A DNA stretch of 64,000 nucleotides, from NCBI GenBank assembly GCA_020796225.1, contig CM036774.1, positions 27,556,791 through 27,620,790 of the forward strand. Reading direction: 5' to 3'. A program made the position numbers and the translations under genes. Origin of the DNA: Arion vulgaris. Its lineage: Eukaryota; Mollusca; Gastropoda; Stylommatophora; Arionidae. Within the stretch, counting starts at the first letter, position 1, and each line of letters opens with the position of its first letter. Below are positions 1-10,844 of the stretch, in pieces. Under the pieces are notes generated by a model. The model was not told the DNA's origin, made no database searches, and was given only the letters and a program-made list of their open reading frames with translations.

Positions 1-478
1 AAAGTCAACTATTCTTAGATGGGACAACGATGTACAAGTCTGAAAGTCAACCATTCTTAGATGGGACAACGATGTACAAGTCTGAAAGTCAACCATTCTT
101 AGATGAGACAACGATGTCTAAGTCTGAAAGTCAACACATTCAAGATGGGAACCGAAAGTACTCTGAAAAATCAAATAACTTAGATGGGAACGCCACGATG
201 ACATAGAAAATCGAAACTCAAGCTGCATTCGTCAGATGGACAACACAAGTCTGAAAGTCAGCTATTCTTAGATGGGACGGCAATGTCAAGTCTGAAAGTC
301 AACCATTCTTAGATGAGACAACGATGTACAAGTCTGAAAGTCAACTACTATTCGAAGACTGATGAACCGTAAGTACTTCTGAAACTATTATGCAAATGAA
401 CTCAGGCGGTAACGCCTACCGATGACATAGGACAAATCAATACTTCAAGCTGGCATCCAGTCAGATTTCGTCAAGTCG
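1..478. repeat. 42-bp minisatellite, open at the left edge of the window
   Basis: About ten tandem copies of a 42-bp unit that begins aaagtcaaccattcttagat and ends acaagtctg. The first three copies and those near 254-336 are nearly identical. The copies between 127 and 253 and after 337 are more diverged and contain indels. The array starts at base 1, so its true length is unknown. No coding signal was seen. Confidence 0.9.
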
Positions 479-608
479 AGGACACGTAGGCAGAAGACTA
501 CAACTGATATAATATATAATGCATGTTGACGTGTCAATGGTAACAGAGCTTGGGGAACAGTGAGTACATTTGATAACTTAGAACAGAACAAATATATTCA
601 ATTTAATG

Positions 609-890
609 TTTTCTTGTTCTAGACATACACATACGTACATACATATCAGTAAACATACATGTAGAACAACATACGTATGGTAACACATACATACATACAA
701 TCACATTAAGCACACATACATACTTACACACTTCGACATACACGCACATAAAGGCATACACGCACATACACGCACATACATTCACATTAAACAAACATAC
801 TTACACACATCTACATACATGAACATACTAGCACATAAACACATACAAACCCACAGACTAAAACGCAATCTCGCAAACTTATCCACACTA
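609..890. repeat. ACAT/CA-rich microsatellite
   Basis: An imperfect run of acatac, cacatac and related short motifs. Similar sequence resumes at about 1085-1195. The open frames here are cysteine- and valine-rich low-complexity translations of the repeat and are not taken as genes. Confidence 0.85.
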
Positions 891-892
891 GC

Positions 893-1075
893 AAACGTAC
901 AAACAATACACACAAACGTACAAACAATACACACAAACGTACAAACAATACACACACACGTACAAACAATACACACACGTACAAACAATACACACGAACG
1001 TACAAACAATACACACACGTACAAACAATACAACGAATACAAACAATACACACGAACGTTGAAGCCTTCAATAAC
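893..1075. repeat. 20-bp minisatellite
   Basis: About nine copies of a unit reading cgtacaaacaatacacacaa, with 1-3 bp length variation. It is embedded in the CA-rich microsatellite and probably grew from it. Confidence 0.88.
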
Positions 1076-1224
1076 AAACAAACAATACACACATACATCA
1101 ATATTCATACACTACACATACATCAGATGTTCATACACACTACACATACACATACACAGCACACACAAATACATATATCAAACGTGCAAACACAAAAGCA
1201 CAAACGTTCTTGTCTGTGCCAGTC

Positions 1225-3300
1225 AATGATTCTTACATGTTGGTCTATGTTTCTTACATCTTACATGCTAGTCTATGTTTCTTACATGCTAGTCTATGTT
1301 TCTTACATCTTACATGTTAGTCTATGTTTCTTACATGCTAGTCTATGTTTCTTACATCTTACATGCTAGTCTATGTTTCTTACATCTTACATGCTAGTCT
1401 ATGTTTCTTACATCTTACATGTTAGTCTATGTTTCTTACATGCTAGTCTATGTTTCTTACATCTTACATGCTAGTCTATGTTTCTTACATCTTACATGCT
1501 AGTCTATGTTTTTACATGTTGGTCTATGTTTCTACATGTTGGTCTATGTTTCTACATCTTACATGTTAGGCATGTTCTTACATGTTAGTCTATGTTTCTT
1601 ACATGTTATCTATGTTTACATCTTAAATGTTAGTCTATGTTTCTTACATCTTACATGTTGGTCTATGTTTCTTACATCTTACATGCTAGTCTATGTTTCT
1701 TACATGCTAGTCTATGTTTCTTACATCTTACATACTAGTCTATGTTTCTTACATGCTAGTCTATGTTTCTTACATCTTACATGTTAGTCTATGTTTCTTA
1801 CATGCTAGTCTATGTTTAATCTTACATGCTAGTCTATGTTTCTTACATCTTACATGCTAGTCTATGTTTCTTACATCTTACATGTTAGTCTATGTTTCTT
1901 ACATGCTAGTCTATGTTTCTTACATCTTACATGCTAGTCTATGTTTCTTACATCTTACATGCTAGTCTATGTTTTTTACATGTTGGTCTATGTTTCTTAC
2001 ATGTTGGTCTATGTTTCTTACATCTTACATGTTAGGCTATGTTTCTACATGTTAGTCTATGTTTTATGTTAGTCTATGTTTCTTACATCTTAAATGTTAG
2101 TCTATGTTTCTTACATCTTACATGCTAGTCTATGTTTCTTACATCTTACATGCTAGTCTATGTTTCTTACATGTTAGTCTATGTTTCTTACATCTTACAT
2201 ACTAGTCTATGTTTCTTACATGTTACATGTTAGTCTATGTTTCTTACATGCTAGTCTATGTTTCTTACATCTTACATACTAGTCTATGTTTCTTACATGT
2301 TAGTCTATGTTTCTTACATCTTACATGCTAGTCTATGTTTCTTACATGTTAGTCTATGTTTCTTACATCTTACATGCTAGTCTATGTTTCTTACATGTTA
2401 GTCTATGTTTCTTACATGTTAGTCTATGTTTCTTACATCTTACATGCTAGTCTATGTTTCTTAAATGTTGGTCTATGTTTCTTACATGTTGGTCTATGTT
2501 TCTTACATCTTACATGTTAGTCTATGTTTCTTACATGTTAGTCTATGTTTCTTACATGTTAGTCTATGTTTCTTACATCTTACATGTTAGTCTATGTTTC
2601 TTACATGCTAGTCTATGTTTCTTACATCTTACATGCTAGTCTATGTTTCTTACATGTTAGTCTATGTTTCTTAATTTACATGTTATCTATGTTTCTTACA
2701 TCTTACATATTAGTCTATGTTTACATGTTACATGTTAGTCATGTTTCTTACGGCTAGTCTATGTTTCTTACATCTTACATATAGTCTATGTTTCATCATG
2801 TTAGTCTATGTTCTAATCTTACATGCTAGTCTATGTTTCTTACATGTTAGTCTATGTTTCTTACATCTTACATGCTAGTCTATGTTTCTTACATGCTAGT
2901 CTATGTTTCTTACATGCTAGTCTATGTTTCTTACGTCTTACATGCTAGTCTATGTTTCTTACATGTTAGTCTATGTTTCTTACATCTTACATGCTAGTCT
3001 ATGTTTCTTACATCTTACATACTAGTCTATGTTTCTTACATCTTACATGCTAGTCTATGTTTCTTACATGTTGGTCTATGTTTCTTACATCTTACATGTT
3101 AGTCTATGTTTCTTACATCTTACATGTTAGTCTATGTTTCTTACATCTTACATACTAGTCTATGTTTCTTACATCTTACATGCTAGTCTATGTTTCTTAC
3201 ATGCTAGTCTATGTTTCTTACATGCTAGTCTATGTTTCTTACATGCTAGTCTATGTTTCTTACATGCTAGTCTATGTTTCTTACATCTTACATGCTATGT
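1225..3300. repeat. 21/28-bp compound minisatellite
   Basis: A 2-kb array of two interleaved unit lengths. The basic unit is 21 bp (cttacatgctagtctatgtt plus t). The long form is 28 bp, where cttacat is doubled. The two forms alternate irregularly, and a C/T variant (gctag versus gttag) is scattered through the array. Several copies carry short deletions, mostly near 2040-2070 and 2680-2820. The 7-bp step means unit growth occurs by cttacat slippage. Open frames here translate as repeats of MFLTSYMLVYVS type and are artefacts. Confidence 0.95.
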
Positions 3301-3585
3301 TTATTACATACTAGCAATGTGTAAGACCGTGTGGATCAACTCCATATTTCAGAGAACTGGCATTTCTTGAGGAACTATAAGATCTTCCAGGAACAAATGT
3401 TCTTGTTGCAGGTCATTTCAACGATCAATCGAAGGAGTGGTACAGTGATATTGAGTATAGACAGGTCATTTCAACGATCAATCGAAGTAGTGGGACAGTG
3501 ATATTGAGCATAGACAGGTCATCGCTTTAAGCCATGCTCTCTTACTCGTGATCGTTCTATGGCCATTTCTATCAGTCTATTGTGA
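3301..3585. other. Unassigned stretch with a 53-bp direct duplication
   Basis: No gene recognised. Bases 3409-3461 are repeated almost exactly at 3462-3514, followed by the start of a third copy. The unit begins caggtcatttcaacgatcaa and contains cagtgatattgag. The duplication lies about 70-180 bp upstream of the TATA-like motif at 3586, so it could be a promoter-proximal repeat of a transposable element. Confidence 0.6.
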
Positions 3586-3595
3586 TATATAAATA
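3586..3595 (+). promoter_or_regulatory. Candidate TATA box
   Basis: The sequence tatataaata is a good match to a metazoan TATA box. It sits between the 53-bp duplication and a GC-rich transcribed-looking region that leads toward the LINE fragment at 4915. If used, transcription would start near 3615-3625. A retroelement promoter seems more likely than a host gene promoter because no host exon follows before 7073. Confidence 0.35.
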
Positions 3596-3799
3596 GCCAG
3601 TACATCAGACCGTGATTACGTGCACCAACCTTCAGCACCTATTGAGCACGTGCTTATCCTTTGGTGGGTGTTTGATTTCAGCCAGCTATTGTGTGCGGTT
3701 CGTCCGCTAGCCTTGACTGTCCAGCCGTAACCACAAGCGTGGTTGCCATTTCTTCAGGCGCGCCTTGACGTGCCATCTGGGTTTGGACGTCATCTGCTC

Positions 3800-4012
3800 G
3801 CACCGCTGCCTTGATTGGTGGACGCACACCCTGTTTGCCGCGCCTTGTATCTGGGTGACGCACACTGCTTGCCCTGCCTGTGGGGAGCACTGCTTCCGTT
3901 GCCTTGATTGGGTGGGACGCACACCCTGCTTGCCGCTGCCTTGATTGGGTGGGACGCACACCCTGCTTGCCGCTGCCTTGATTGGGTGGGACGCACACCC
4001 GCTTGCCGCGCC
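3800..4012. repeat. 37-bp GC-rich minisatellite
   Basis: Five to six copies of a 37-bp unit containing ccttgattgggtgggacgca and ccctgcttgccgctg. The last three copies are nearly identical. The earlier ones are truncated or diverged (for example tgtatctgggtgacgcac). It is noticeably more GC-rich than the rest of the window. Confidence 0.85.
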
Positions 4013-4914
4013 TGACGCTTGCACTGTTTTGCCTTTGATGGGCTTTTCAGTTCTACTCATGTGGTTGGGATACACACCCTCTTGTCGTGCCGGCCTGCCC
4101 CCCGATGGGGCCCACTATGACTTTACCAGCGTGTGTGCTAGCTCTGCCCTGATGCTCTGTCACCATCGACTTTTTCCGTGCTCACATTTTTCGTGCCTTC
4201 CATGTCGTGCATACATTTTTCTGGGCTGTCACCTTCTGTGACTCAACCCGGCCCCCACTCGAGATGGGGTCACGGATTTCGCCCCATGTGGTGCCACCCT
4301 TGCAACGTCGCTCTGCCCTGGTGCCTACCTCACCGTTTCCGTCAATTTCCTCTGGGCTGTCCGACTTCGAGGGGCAAAATCTGAGTTTCACCCCATGATG
4401 CCCACGTGCAACTCAACTTGGCGCCCAGCATACTCATTGGCTCTAGAGAGGCGGATCAAGAGAGAGCATGCTTGGACTCCGAATTTCGCCACACGCGGGT
4501 CAAAGTCCCTTCGATGGTTTTTGATTAGTTTTTGACAGGGCTAGACTTTTGACCTATGTAGACCATCTTGCGGACACGTAGGCGGAATTCATCACCCGGC
4601 ATGCTCATCGACTCAAGAGAGGTGCGTCAAGAGAGAGAATGCGCCGGCTCCGAGCTCCGCCCGCAAGGTTCCACATGTATCATCGTTCTAGCTTTTCCCA
4701 TTGTCCGGGAGAGGCGATCATTAATAGTCACTCTGGGAGTTCGCTCGTCTGTGTTACGAGCGGATCCCGTCAAGCATGACTACCTTTGCATCTCTACCTA
4801 CCCCAGAGTAACTCTCCCACCACACCTGCCCTCTTAGCCAGACCGGAACTACCGTCTGTTACCAGGGTCACCACTTGGAGGTGAGAGCAAGGGATTAGAG
4901 CCACCTCCCTAATC
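4013..4914. other. GC-rich leader-like region, function not recognised
   Basis: No convincing protein. A roughly 60-bp segment near 4430-4490 is repeated in diverged form near 4600-4660 (shared pieces include tcaagagagagcatgc and tcaagagagagaatgc). Because it lies between a TATA-like motif and LINE coding sequence in the same orientation, it may be the 5' untranslated region of that LINE or of another element. The short open frames have no recognisable domain. Confidence 0.4.
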
Positions 4915-5713
4915 ATGGCGCTCCGCTTCCTTGCACCTTTGACCCCGAGCCATGCTCTCTTGAACTATGACTTGTCTATTTTGAATGACGGCCGCCCAAC
5001 TCAATTAGCGTCCATACCTGAGGACACAGATGGTGTCATCAATCTGGCACTTATCTCTACAACCGATGCTACTTTTGCTCGATGGAATGTCCTCTGTGCG
5101 CAGGATAGTGATCATCTCCATACTTGCTTCTCGACAAGGAACAAACTGCGGCACAGAAGACCTAAACCTTTTTTTCAGTACGTAACATCTCATAGTGATC
5201 ATGAAAATAAATTATATATTTTGTGGCAGAACGCCAGAAAGAAGACTGGTAATACACCCTTCCTGCAAACACAGTGGTTTAATGAAATGATTGAAAATTC
5301 CTGGTTGGCAAAAGTGACTGCTACAAAGTCATGGCAGAGAGCCCGAAAGAAGCAACAGAGAAATATATGTGATGTGGCTGAGAAGTCTGCTGTCCGACAC
5401 AAAGCCAATAATGATTTCAAAGAATTGATCATGGAAGCAAAGATAGATTTATGGGAGGCTTTGATAACACAAGTCTGTGGTGATAAGTCACTGTATCAAT
5501 TCCAACAGTTTCATCACAGAATGAACAGGAGTACTACTAGCCAGTCTTATCCTAATTTATCTGACTCATCAGGAACCCTATTGGCAACAAATACAGAACA
5601 AAATGCACAAGTTCCTTTAGCATTGTGTGGATCAGGCAGAAAAGGGTGATACGGATGACAGTCAGGATGTTGTGAATGGTCTTAGTGATATTACTAACTC
5701 TGAAGAACCTCAC
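4915..5713 (+). mobile_element. LINE fragment: end of APE-type endonuclease and linker to RT
   Basis: An open frame of 244 codons. Residues from about 17 on read like the C-terminal part of an apurinic-type LINE endonuclease. They include SILNDGRPTQL, then DGVINLALIST, then the DSDHL histidine motif near residue 65. A basic, tryptophan-containing linker follows. After the stop at 5649 the linker continues in another frame (NGLSDITNSEEPHNNFI) up to the insertion point at 5725. It resumes after the Penelope insert at 6452 with TKEDVVNVLKAS. This shows one LINE interrupted by a later insertion. The first ~15 residues have no endonuclease similarity that I can see, so the real start is uncertain. 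The element is decayed. Confidence 0.75.
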
Positions 5714-5725
5714 AATAATTTCATA

Positions 5726-6439
5726 AAAGGGTGGAGACTGCAGTAAAACTTGGAAAAATAGGTAAACACGTAAAACAAAGTACTACAGTTTTACAAAATA
5801 CATAAACAGTGACGATAAACAGCAACGTTTCGACCAAAAGGCCTTTATCAAGCAAACAATACAACAAGAATGACGAATTTCGAGGAACACTACAAGTGGA
5901 CGATTACATGTGGAAACATAAACCTATCTGATGAAAATCTGGGAATAAAACGAACAACGAAATGAGTGCAACACAAAACCGAAAGTGGAAAAGGAGAGGA
6001 ACAATAAACAATATAGTGGATAAATGACACATATATGGAGCAAACACACATATAGATAACAAGGCACGAGATAAGACAGTACTAAGAAGCATAGGAATGT
6101 AATGCGTTGAGTCCAAGAGGTCGCAAAGTGCCATAGAATGAAATAAAACGGTTCTCCAGGGCGAATCGACTGCGATCATCGGAGGAACATGATCGGATGG
6201 CTGTGACCTGGACATCGTCAACTCCTGAATGGCCAGTATCATTGAAATGAGTGGCCACAGATTTTCATCAGATAGGTTTATGTTTCCACATGTAATCGTC
6301 CACTTGTAGTGTTCCTCGAAATTCGTCATTCTTGTTGTATTGTTTGCTTGATAAAGGCCTTTTGGTCGAAACGTTGCTGTTTATCGTCACTGTTTATGTA
6401 TTTTGTAAAACTGTAGTACTTTGTTTTTACGTGTTTACC
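5726..6439 (-). mobile_element. Penelope-like element 3' fragment with inverted terminal arms
   Basis: A 714-bp insert flanked by the exact 12-bp direct repeat aataatttcata (5714-5725 and 6440-6451). The outer ~190 bp on each side are inverted copies of each other. The left arm holds the reverse complement of cgaaacgttgctgtttatcg and the right arm holds the same motif forward. Between them, on the - strand, lies the C-terminal end of the GIY-YIG endonuclease (...DRSRFALENR in related copies) and the 3' untranslated region. This matches the pseudo-LTR and inverted 3'-end arrangement known for Penelope-like elements. It interrupts the LINE whose coding sequence flanks it. Confidence 0.85.
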
Positions 6440-6451
6440 AATAATTTCATA

Positions 6452-7050
6452 ACAAAGGAGGATGTAGTTAATGTACTCAAAGCTAGCCAAAGCCCAGCTT
6501 CAGGATCTGATGGTGTTCTGTATCGTTCCATCAAACAACCCAACGAGACGGGTATGTGCTAAAAGCTAGCCAAAGCCCCGCTCCATGATCTGATGGTGTT
6601 CTGTATCGTTCCATCAAACAATCCAACGAGACGGGTATTAATGTAGTTGTTATAGATTTCAACAACAATATACAGATTCCTGTGGTACCCGAGGATTGGC
6701 TTCATAGCTACTTACAACAGCTTCATAAACATGGGAAGGATCATAAACTGCTCAGCAGCTACCGCATAATCACCTTTTGCAAAATGTATATGGCAAATTA
6801 CTGGAGAAGGTAGTGGCCAGAAAGGTAATGTGTCACTTGGAGACAGAACGCGTCATATCTCACACATATGTAACTACGGCCAATGAGAGGGACTTGGGAT
6901 AATGCTGGCACATTTGCTTATGATGTTTGCGTGTGCTTCAAGTCCAAGCAAGAGACTGTTATGTGGTATTGTCTTGAAGGGATGTGTAACAAAGAACTTC
7001 AGCCCAAGCAAGAGACTGTTACTGTGTTCATCGACTTGGAAAAATAACAT
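6452..7050 (+). mobile_element. LINE reverse transcriptase N-terminal fragment (continues 4915-5713)
   Basis: After the Penelope insert, coding resumes with TKEDVVNVLKASQSPASGSD, a typical RT motif-0 linker. Next come VPEDWLHSYLQQLHKHGKDH, SSYRIIT and, one frame over, GKLLEKVVARKVMCHLETE (RT motifs 1-2). Near 7020-7040 the frame PKQETVTVFIDLEK ends exactly where RT motif A (F-x-D-x-x-K-A) should continue. The element is then lost just before the signal-peptide exon. Bases from 6479 are tandemly duplicated once with an 85-bp period. Frameshifts and stops make it a pseudogene. Confidence 0.78.
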
Positions 7051-7072
7051 ATTATTTGTTTCTATAATACAG

Positions 7073-7143
7073 ATGAAGTCTTTCTACAGTCAAATATTGG
7101 TAGCGATATTTGGTCTAACTGTTGTCTGTAACTACGCCAACAG
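7073..7143 (+). CDS. Exon 1 of a secreted C-type lectin-like gene: signal peptide
   Basis: A clean start exon. The sequence tctataatacag precedes the ATG as a splice-acceptor-like 3' end of a 5' UTR intron. Twenty-three codons plus two bases are followed by a donor matching CAG|GTAGGT at 7144. The peptide MKSFYSQILVAIFGLTVVC followed by NYAN has a basic N-region, a hydrophobic core and small residues for signal peptidase near NYA. It is the expected leader for the CTLD exons downstream on the same strand. The exon ends in phase 2, while the next recognised CTLD exon needs phase 1, so an exon between them or an indel is implied. The last 32 bases of the exon, plus the donor and about 24 intron bases, form the unit of the array that follows. 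An unrelated hydrophobic open frame remains possible, but signal peptide plus donor plus CTLD exons on one strand is a consistent picture. Confidence 0.65.
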
Positions 7144-7980
7144 GTAGGTAGACTATACAATACTTGGTCTAACAGTTGACTGCTAACTCGCCAACAGGTA
7201 GGTGACTACACAACACTTGGTCTAACAGCTGTGCTGCTAACTACGCCAACAGGTAGGTAGGTCTACACAAACTTGGTCTAACAGTTGTCTGCTAACTACC
7301 CAACAGGTAGGTAGACTATACAATACTTGGTCTAACAGTTGTGCTGCTAACTACGCCAACAGGTAGGTAGACTAGACAATACTTGGTCTAACAGTTGTGC
7401 TGCTAACTACGCCAACAGGTAGGTAGACTACACAACACTTAGTGTAACAGTTGTACTGCTAACTGCAGCCAACAGGTAGGTGGTCTACACAACACTTGAG
7501 TCTAACAGTTGTGCTGTAACTACCCAACAGGTAGGTAGATCTACACAACACTGGTCTAACAGTTTGCTAGTACTACAGACGGTAGGTAGACTTAATCAAT
7601 ACTTGGTCTAACTAGTTGTCTCTAACTGCCAACAGAGTAGACTAGAAATACTGATTATCAAGTTGACTGCTACAGCCAACAGGTAGGTAGACTACACAAT
7701 ACTTGGTCTAACAGTTGTGCTGCTAACTACGCCAACAGGTGGGTAGACTACACAACACTTGGTTTAACAGTTGTGCTGTTAACTACGCCAACAGGTAGGT
7801 AGACTATACAATACTTGGTCTAACAGTTGTGCTGCTAACTACGCCAACAGGTAGGTAGACTTCACAATACTTAGTGTAACAGTTGTGGTGCTAACTACGC
7901 CAACAAATGGGTAGACTACAGAATACTTAGTGTAACAGTTGTGGTGTTAACTACACCAACAGGTAGGTAAACTACACAAT
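7112..7980 (+). repeat. ~56-bp minisatellite made of exon 1 end plus splice donor
   Basis: About sixteen tandem copies. Each copy has the 3' part of the signal-peptide exon (ggtctaacagttgt... ctaactacgccaacag), the splice donor (gtaggtag) and the first ~24 intron bases (actacacaatactt). The first copy is the exon itself. Around twelve of the sixteen copies keep an intact CAACAG|GTAGGT donor. Copies near 7500-7680 are the most eroded by deletions. Confidence 0.9.
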
Positions 7981-8040
7981 AGCCAGGTGTATCCGTGACG
8001 TTATCATATTGTTACTAAACAGATTTTTATATTTAATCTT

Positions 8041-8345
8041 TATTCAACTTTATTCATCATCATCATCTAGTAGCTTGTCCCTTCCCGAACTTGGCTCCCA
8101 TGACAGAAAGTCATGAAAAACGACCTGCTTTATGCAAGTTGACTGGCGTCAGCAGCAGTCATTCTCAGATCGTCAATGACATCTTGTACTCATCATCTTC
8201 TAGGTCTTCCTCTCATTCTTCTTCCAGGCACCATTCCCTCCAAAATGATCTTCTCTAGACACTTATGTCGTTTGATGTGTCCGAAACATTTAATTATTCC
8301 TTGATTTTATGTTCTGTAATAGCCAACTTTCTTGAATATCAAGCT
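8041..8345 (-). mobile_element. LINE 3' tail (family shared with 28975-29285)
   Basis: The reverse strand reads the C-terminal end of a non-LTR reverse transcriptase polyprotein. Segments include GHIKRHKCLEKIILEGMVPG, RRMRGRPRRW, then DVIDDLRMTAADASQLAQS and a final glycine-lysine-rich end. The same sequence lies on the + strand at 28975-29285, with close nucleotide similarity. The GRPR...W...DD pattern is common to the terminal region of many LINE open reading frames. Only the 3' end is present, as expected for 5'-truncated insertions. Confidence 0.75.
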
Positions 8346-8349
8346 GTTG

Positions 8350-8682
8350 TAGAACAGAAGCTATATTCTCTTCGTGTTCCGATTGACACATAAGGCTTCC
8401 ACAAGAGACCTCCACTGTTGCTGTTCTGCTGCCTTTCTACCAACCGTCTCCCACATCAGGACACACTCCCTCAACTCTCCCTCCACCGTTCTTCTCCATA
8501 TTTCCTTTGGACGTCCAGGCCTTCTCTTCCCATCCGCTGTCCATCTGGTAGCTGTCCTAGCCAATGCCTCCACTGGCATACGACATACATGTCCAATCCA
8601 CCTCCATCTTCGCTTCTTAATAATGGTCTCCAAGGATGCACAGTCTGTTCGTTTCAAAAGCTCCTCAATTATGCAAGCTTTT
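8350..8682 (-). mobile_element. RTE-type LINE 3' tail
   Basis: A 98-codon open frame on the - strand. It starts with LETIIKKRRWRWIGHVCRM, continues with ATRWTADGKRRPGRPKEIWR and ends with WRSLVEALC. This is the characteristic C-terminus of RTE-like LINEs (R-W-x-W-x-G-H-V, GKRxRGRPKxxWRR). It abuts the start of the RT fragment at 8683 in opposite orientation. This suggests it inserted beside or into that LINE, removing its 5' part. A related tail is found on the + strand at 38165-38475. Confidence 0.8.
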
Positions 8683-10770
8683 CAATATTCCTAATGATTG
8701 GCTGCACAGCTATCTGATCTGAGACCCTTGCCTAAGCCTGAAAAAGATCTCACAGGTACAACTGGATATAGAATTATTACCTTGCAAAACACTGTCGGCA
8801 AATTGCTTGAAAAATTCATAGCCCGTAGAGTTTCAAATATAATGGAGACAAATGGTCTGTTCCTCCACTCGGCGGCTATCGCCCAGGAAAGGACACCTGG
8901 TGCAATGCAGCGGTTTTTGTATATGATGCGTATGAGGGGTTTCAGATGGGGATGGAAACGGTAGCAGCCGCCATTGATTTGCAGGACGCATATAACAATG
9001 TTTCTTACACCTTACTTATGCAGTTATTGATGGATATGCAGGTGGAAACACGCTTGGTCAAATGGATTGCTGCTGTACTTTTTGAGCGCACGATATCATT
9101 GCGTTGTGGTTCATGGGCATCCCAACCACAACAAGTCCTTATGAGTCTTCCTCAGGGATCACCACTCTCGCCAGTCCTGTTCAATGTATACACCGTCGGG
9201 GTAACTAGCACACAAAGGGTCGGAGTTGGCAGAACAATGTCGTACGCCGATGATATTCGTGTGTATCGCATGGGCAAGGACAGAAATGAGATCGCATCTG
9301 CGTTACAGTATGAGCTGAATAGGATTGGTGACTGGTGCAACAAATTCGAAGCGAATGTGAACCCAGCAAAGGCCTCTCTGACATGGTTCTCTCTTAACAC
9401 TCACATAGTAAAGACACCTACCCCAGTTGTCAGCATGTGTAACAAAGACATTGACAGAAGCGAAACACTAAAATATCTTGGAATAATAGTTGACAGAAGT
9501 CTGTCATTTAAGAGCCATGTTGAGAACGTAATCCTAAAGGCAAGAAAGGGCTAACGCTCTCAAAGTTATGACGGAGGCGGATATTGAACAACGCCTGCTA
9601 CTTTTTCTTTATCAGGGACTAGTGCTGAGCGTGGTGGACTATGGCCTTGGTCTTCTGACAGTAAGCAGAACATCGCTGGATAAGTTAGAAAGGATCCAAA
9701 ATGAATCGATGAGGCTTATACTTGGTTGCACACGTGACACTTCTTGTGAGGCAATGCGCTATGTCCTTGGATTACCAACGATGGCCATGAGACACAAAGT
9801 CGCACAGGTAAAAGCTTATCTGAGAGTTTCTGCTGACACAAATCATCCACTGCACAAATCCATAAATGAAAACAAGGGCAGGCGATTGAAGAGAGGTCGA
9901 TCCTGGATGGCAGAGGCAGAGGATGTTATTAAACAGGTCTGTACTCTAGATGAGCTGAGGCACGGTGACGAATGGATGCATATATTAGAGGATATGACTG
10001 CTTACGCCAGGGTTATCAGCACACTTGGACGCCGCTGTAGAGAATGGGCCCGGGCGTCGTCAATGCGGAGAATCTTACACTCGTGGATCAGCACTCCCAT
10101 CCAGGTGATTTCATTATCTACACCGATGGCTCTGTCAAACGTGGTACCAGATCATCGTGGGCTTATTCAGCACAATGAAACGGTCACACACTTCATGAGG
10201 ACTGCGGGGCTTTGAGACAACGACATCGAGCATGACTATGGAGATCACCGCTGCCTCCAGGGCTCTGTAATGGGTGCTGAGCAACAGGTTACCCATACGA
10301 TCATCATATCAGACTCGGTAAATATGCTTAAACTGATTGCATCTGGAAGTATGCGCGTGGAATGGGTGGACATCATTCGGAGTTAACATCTCAAGAAAAT
10401 GACTTCGCTGTACACGCCTGGACATGCTGGAGTGCGAGGTAACGAGCGTGCTGACTCTCTTGCAAACAGTGCCCCGACTCAAGTGGGCAGAAGTATGGAA
10501 AGAGCCGATATCATCAATGCGGTACGCTCTCAATTGTGTGACATGGGCGGGTCTCAGACACTGGAACGAGTTCGAGAATTAGGCCTTAAGTTTGGACATG
10601 CCAGACAGTGTCGTCTTCGTGGTGGAGAGAGAAGATATAGTCATCAACTTCTCATGGGTACTGTGAGCAAATGGACTTTGGGATGGCTGCTGCAACGGAG
10701 AACAGAGCACGAATGGGAATGCCCAATGTGCCATGACGTCGATCGCATAACATAACACAAGCTGATAAAT
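8683..10770 (+). mobile_element. LINE with reverse transcriptase and RNase H (I-group type), broken
   Basis: The best preserved LINE in the window, lying inside intron 1 of the CTLD gene. It starts in the RT linker (IPNDWLHSYLI, then GYRIITLQNTVGKLLEKFIA). RT motifs follow in order: motif A AAAIDLQDAYNNVSY, motif B LPQGSPLSPVLFNVY, motif C MSYADDIRVYR with the catalytic YADD, motif D around NPAKASLTWFS, and motif E LKYLGIIVDRSLSF. A thumb region (VVDYGLGLLTVSR, IQNESMRLILGC) leads into an RNase H domain with all landmark residues in three frames: IYTDGSV, TMEITAASRAL, IISDSVNML and GHAGVRGNERADSLA. The C-terminus carries a CPMC cysteine pair. Frameshifts near 9554, 10190 and 10290 and several stops inactivate it. 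The endonuclease half is absent. RNase H downstream of RT points to the I-like group of LINEs. Confidence 0.9.
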
Positions 10771-10844
10771 TGATGTGTCATTTGTTCAAATTAGAAGTAA
10801 AAATGAACAATGCAATATATTTTGTGATTTCATATTTTCTCTAG

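Noticed and set aside
1225..3300. CRISPR-like array
   Set aside because: Direct tandem repeats without unique spacers in a eukaryotic context, and no cas-like genes. The same holds for the other arrays.
3678..4075. Overlapping - strand open frames with a Pro-Ile-Lys-Ala-type repeat
   Set aside because: Translations of the 37-bp GC-rich array in several frames, with no domain or splice context.
8374..8717. + strand open frames over the RTE tail
   Set aside because: Antisense shadows of the - strand RTE C-terminus, which carries the recognisable motifs.
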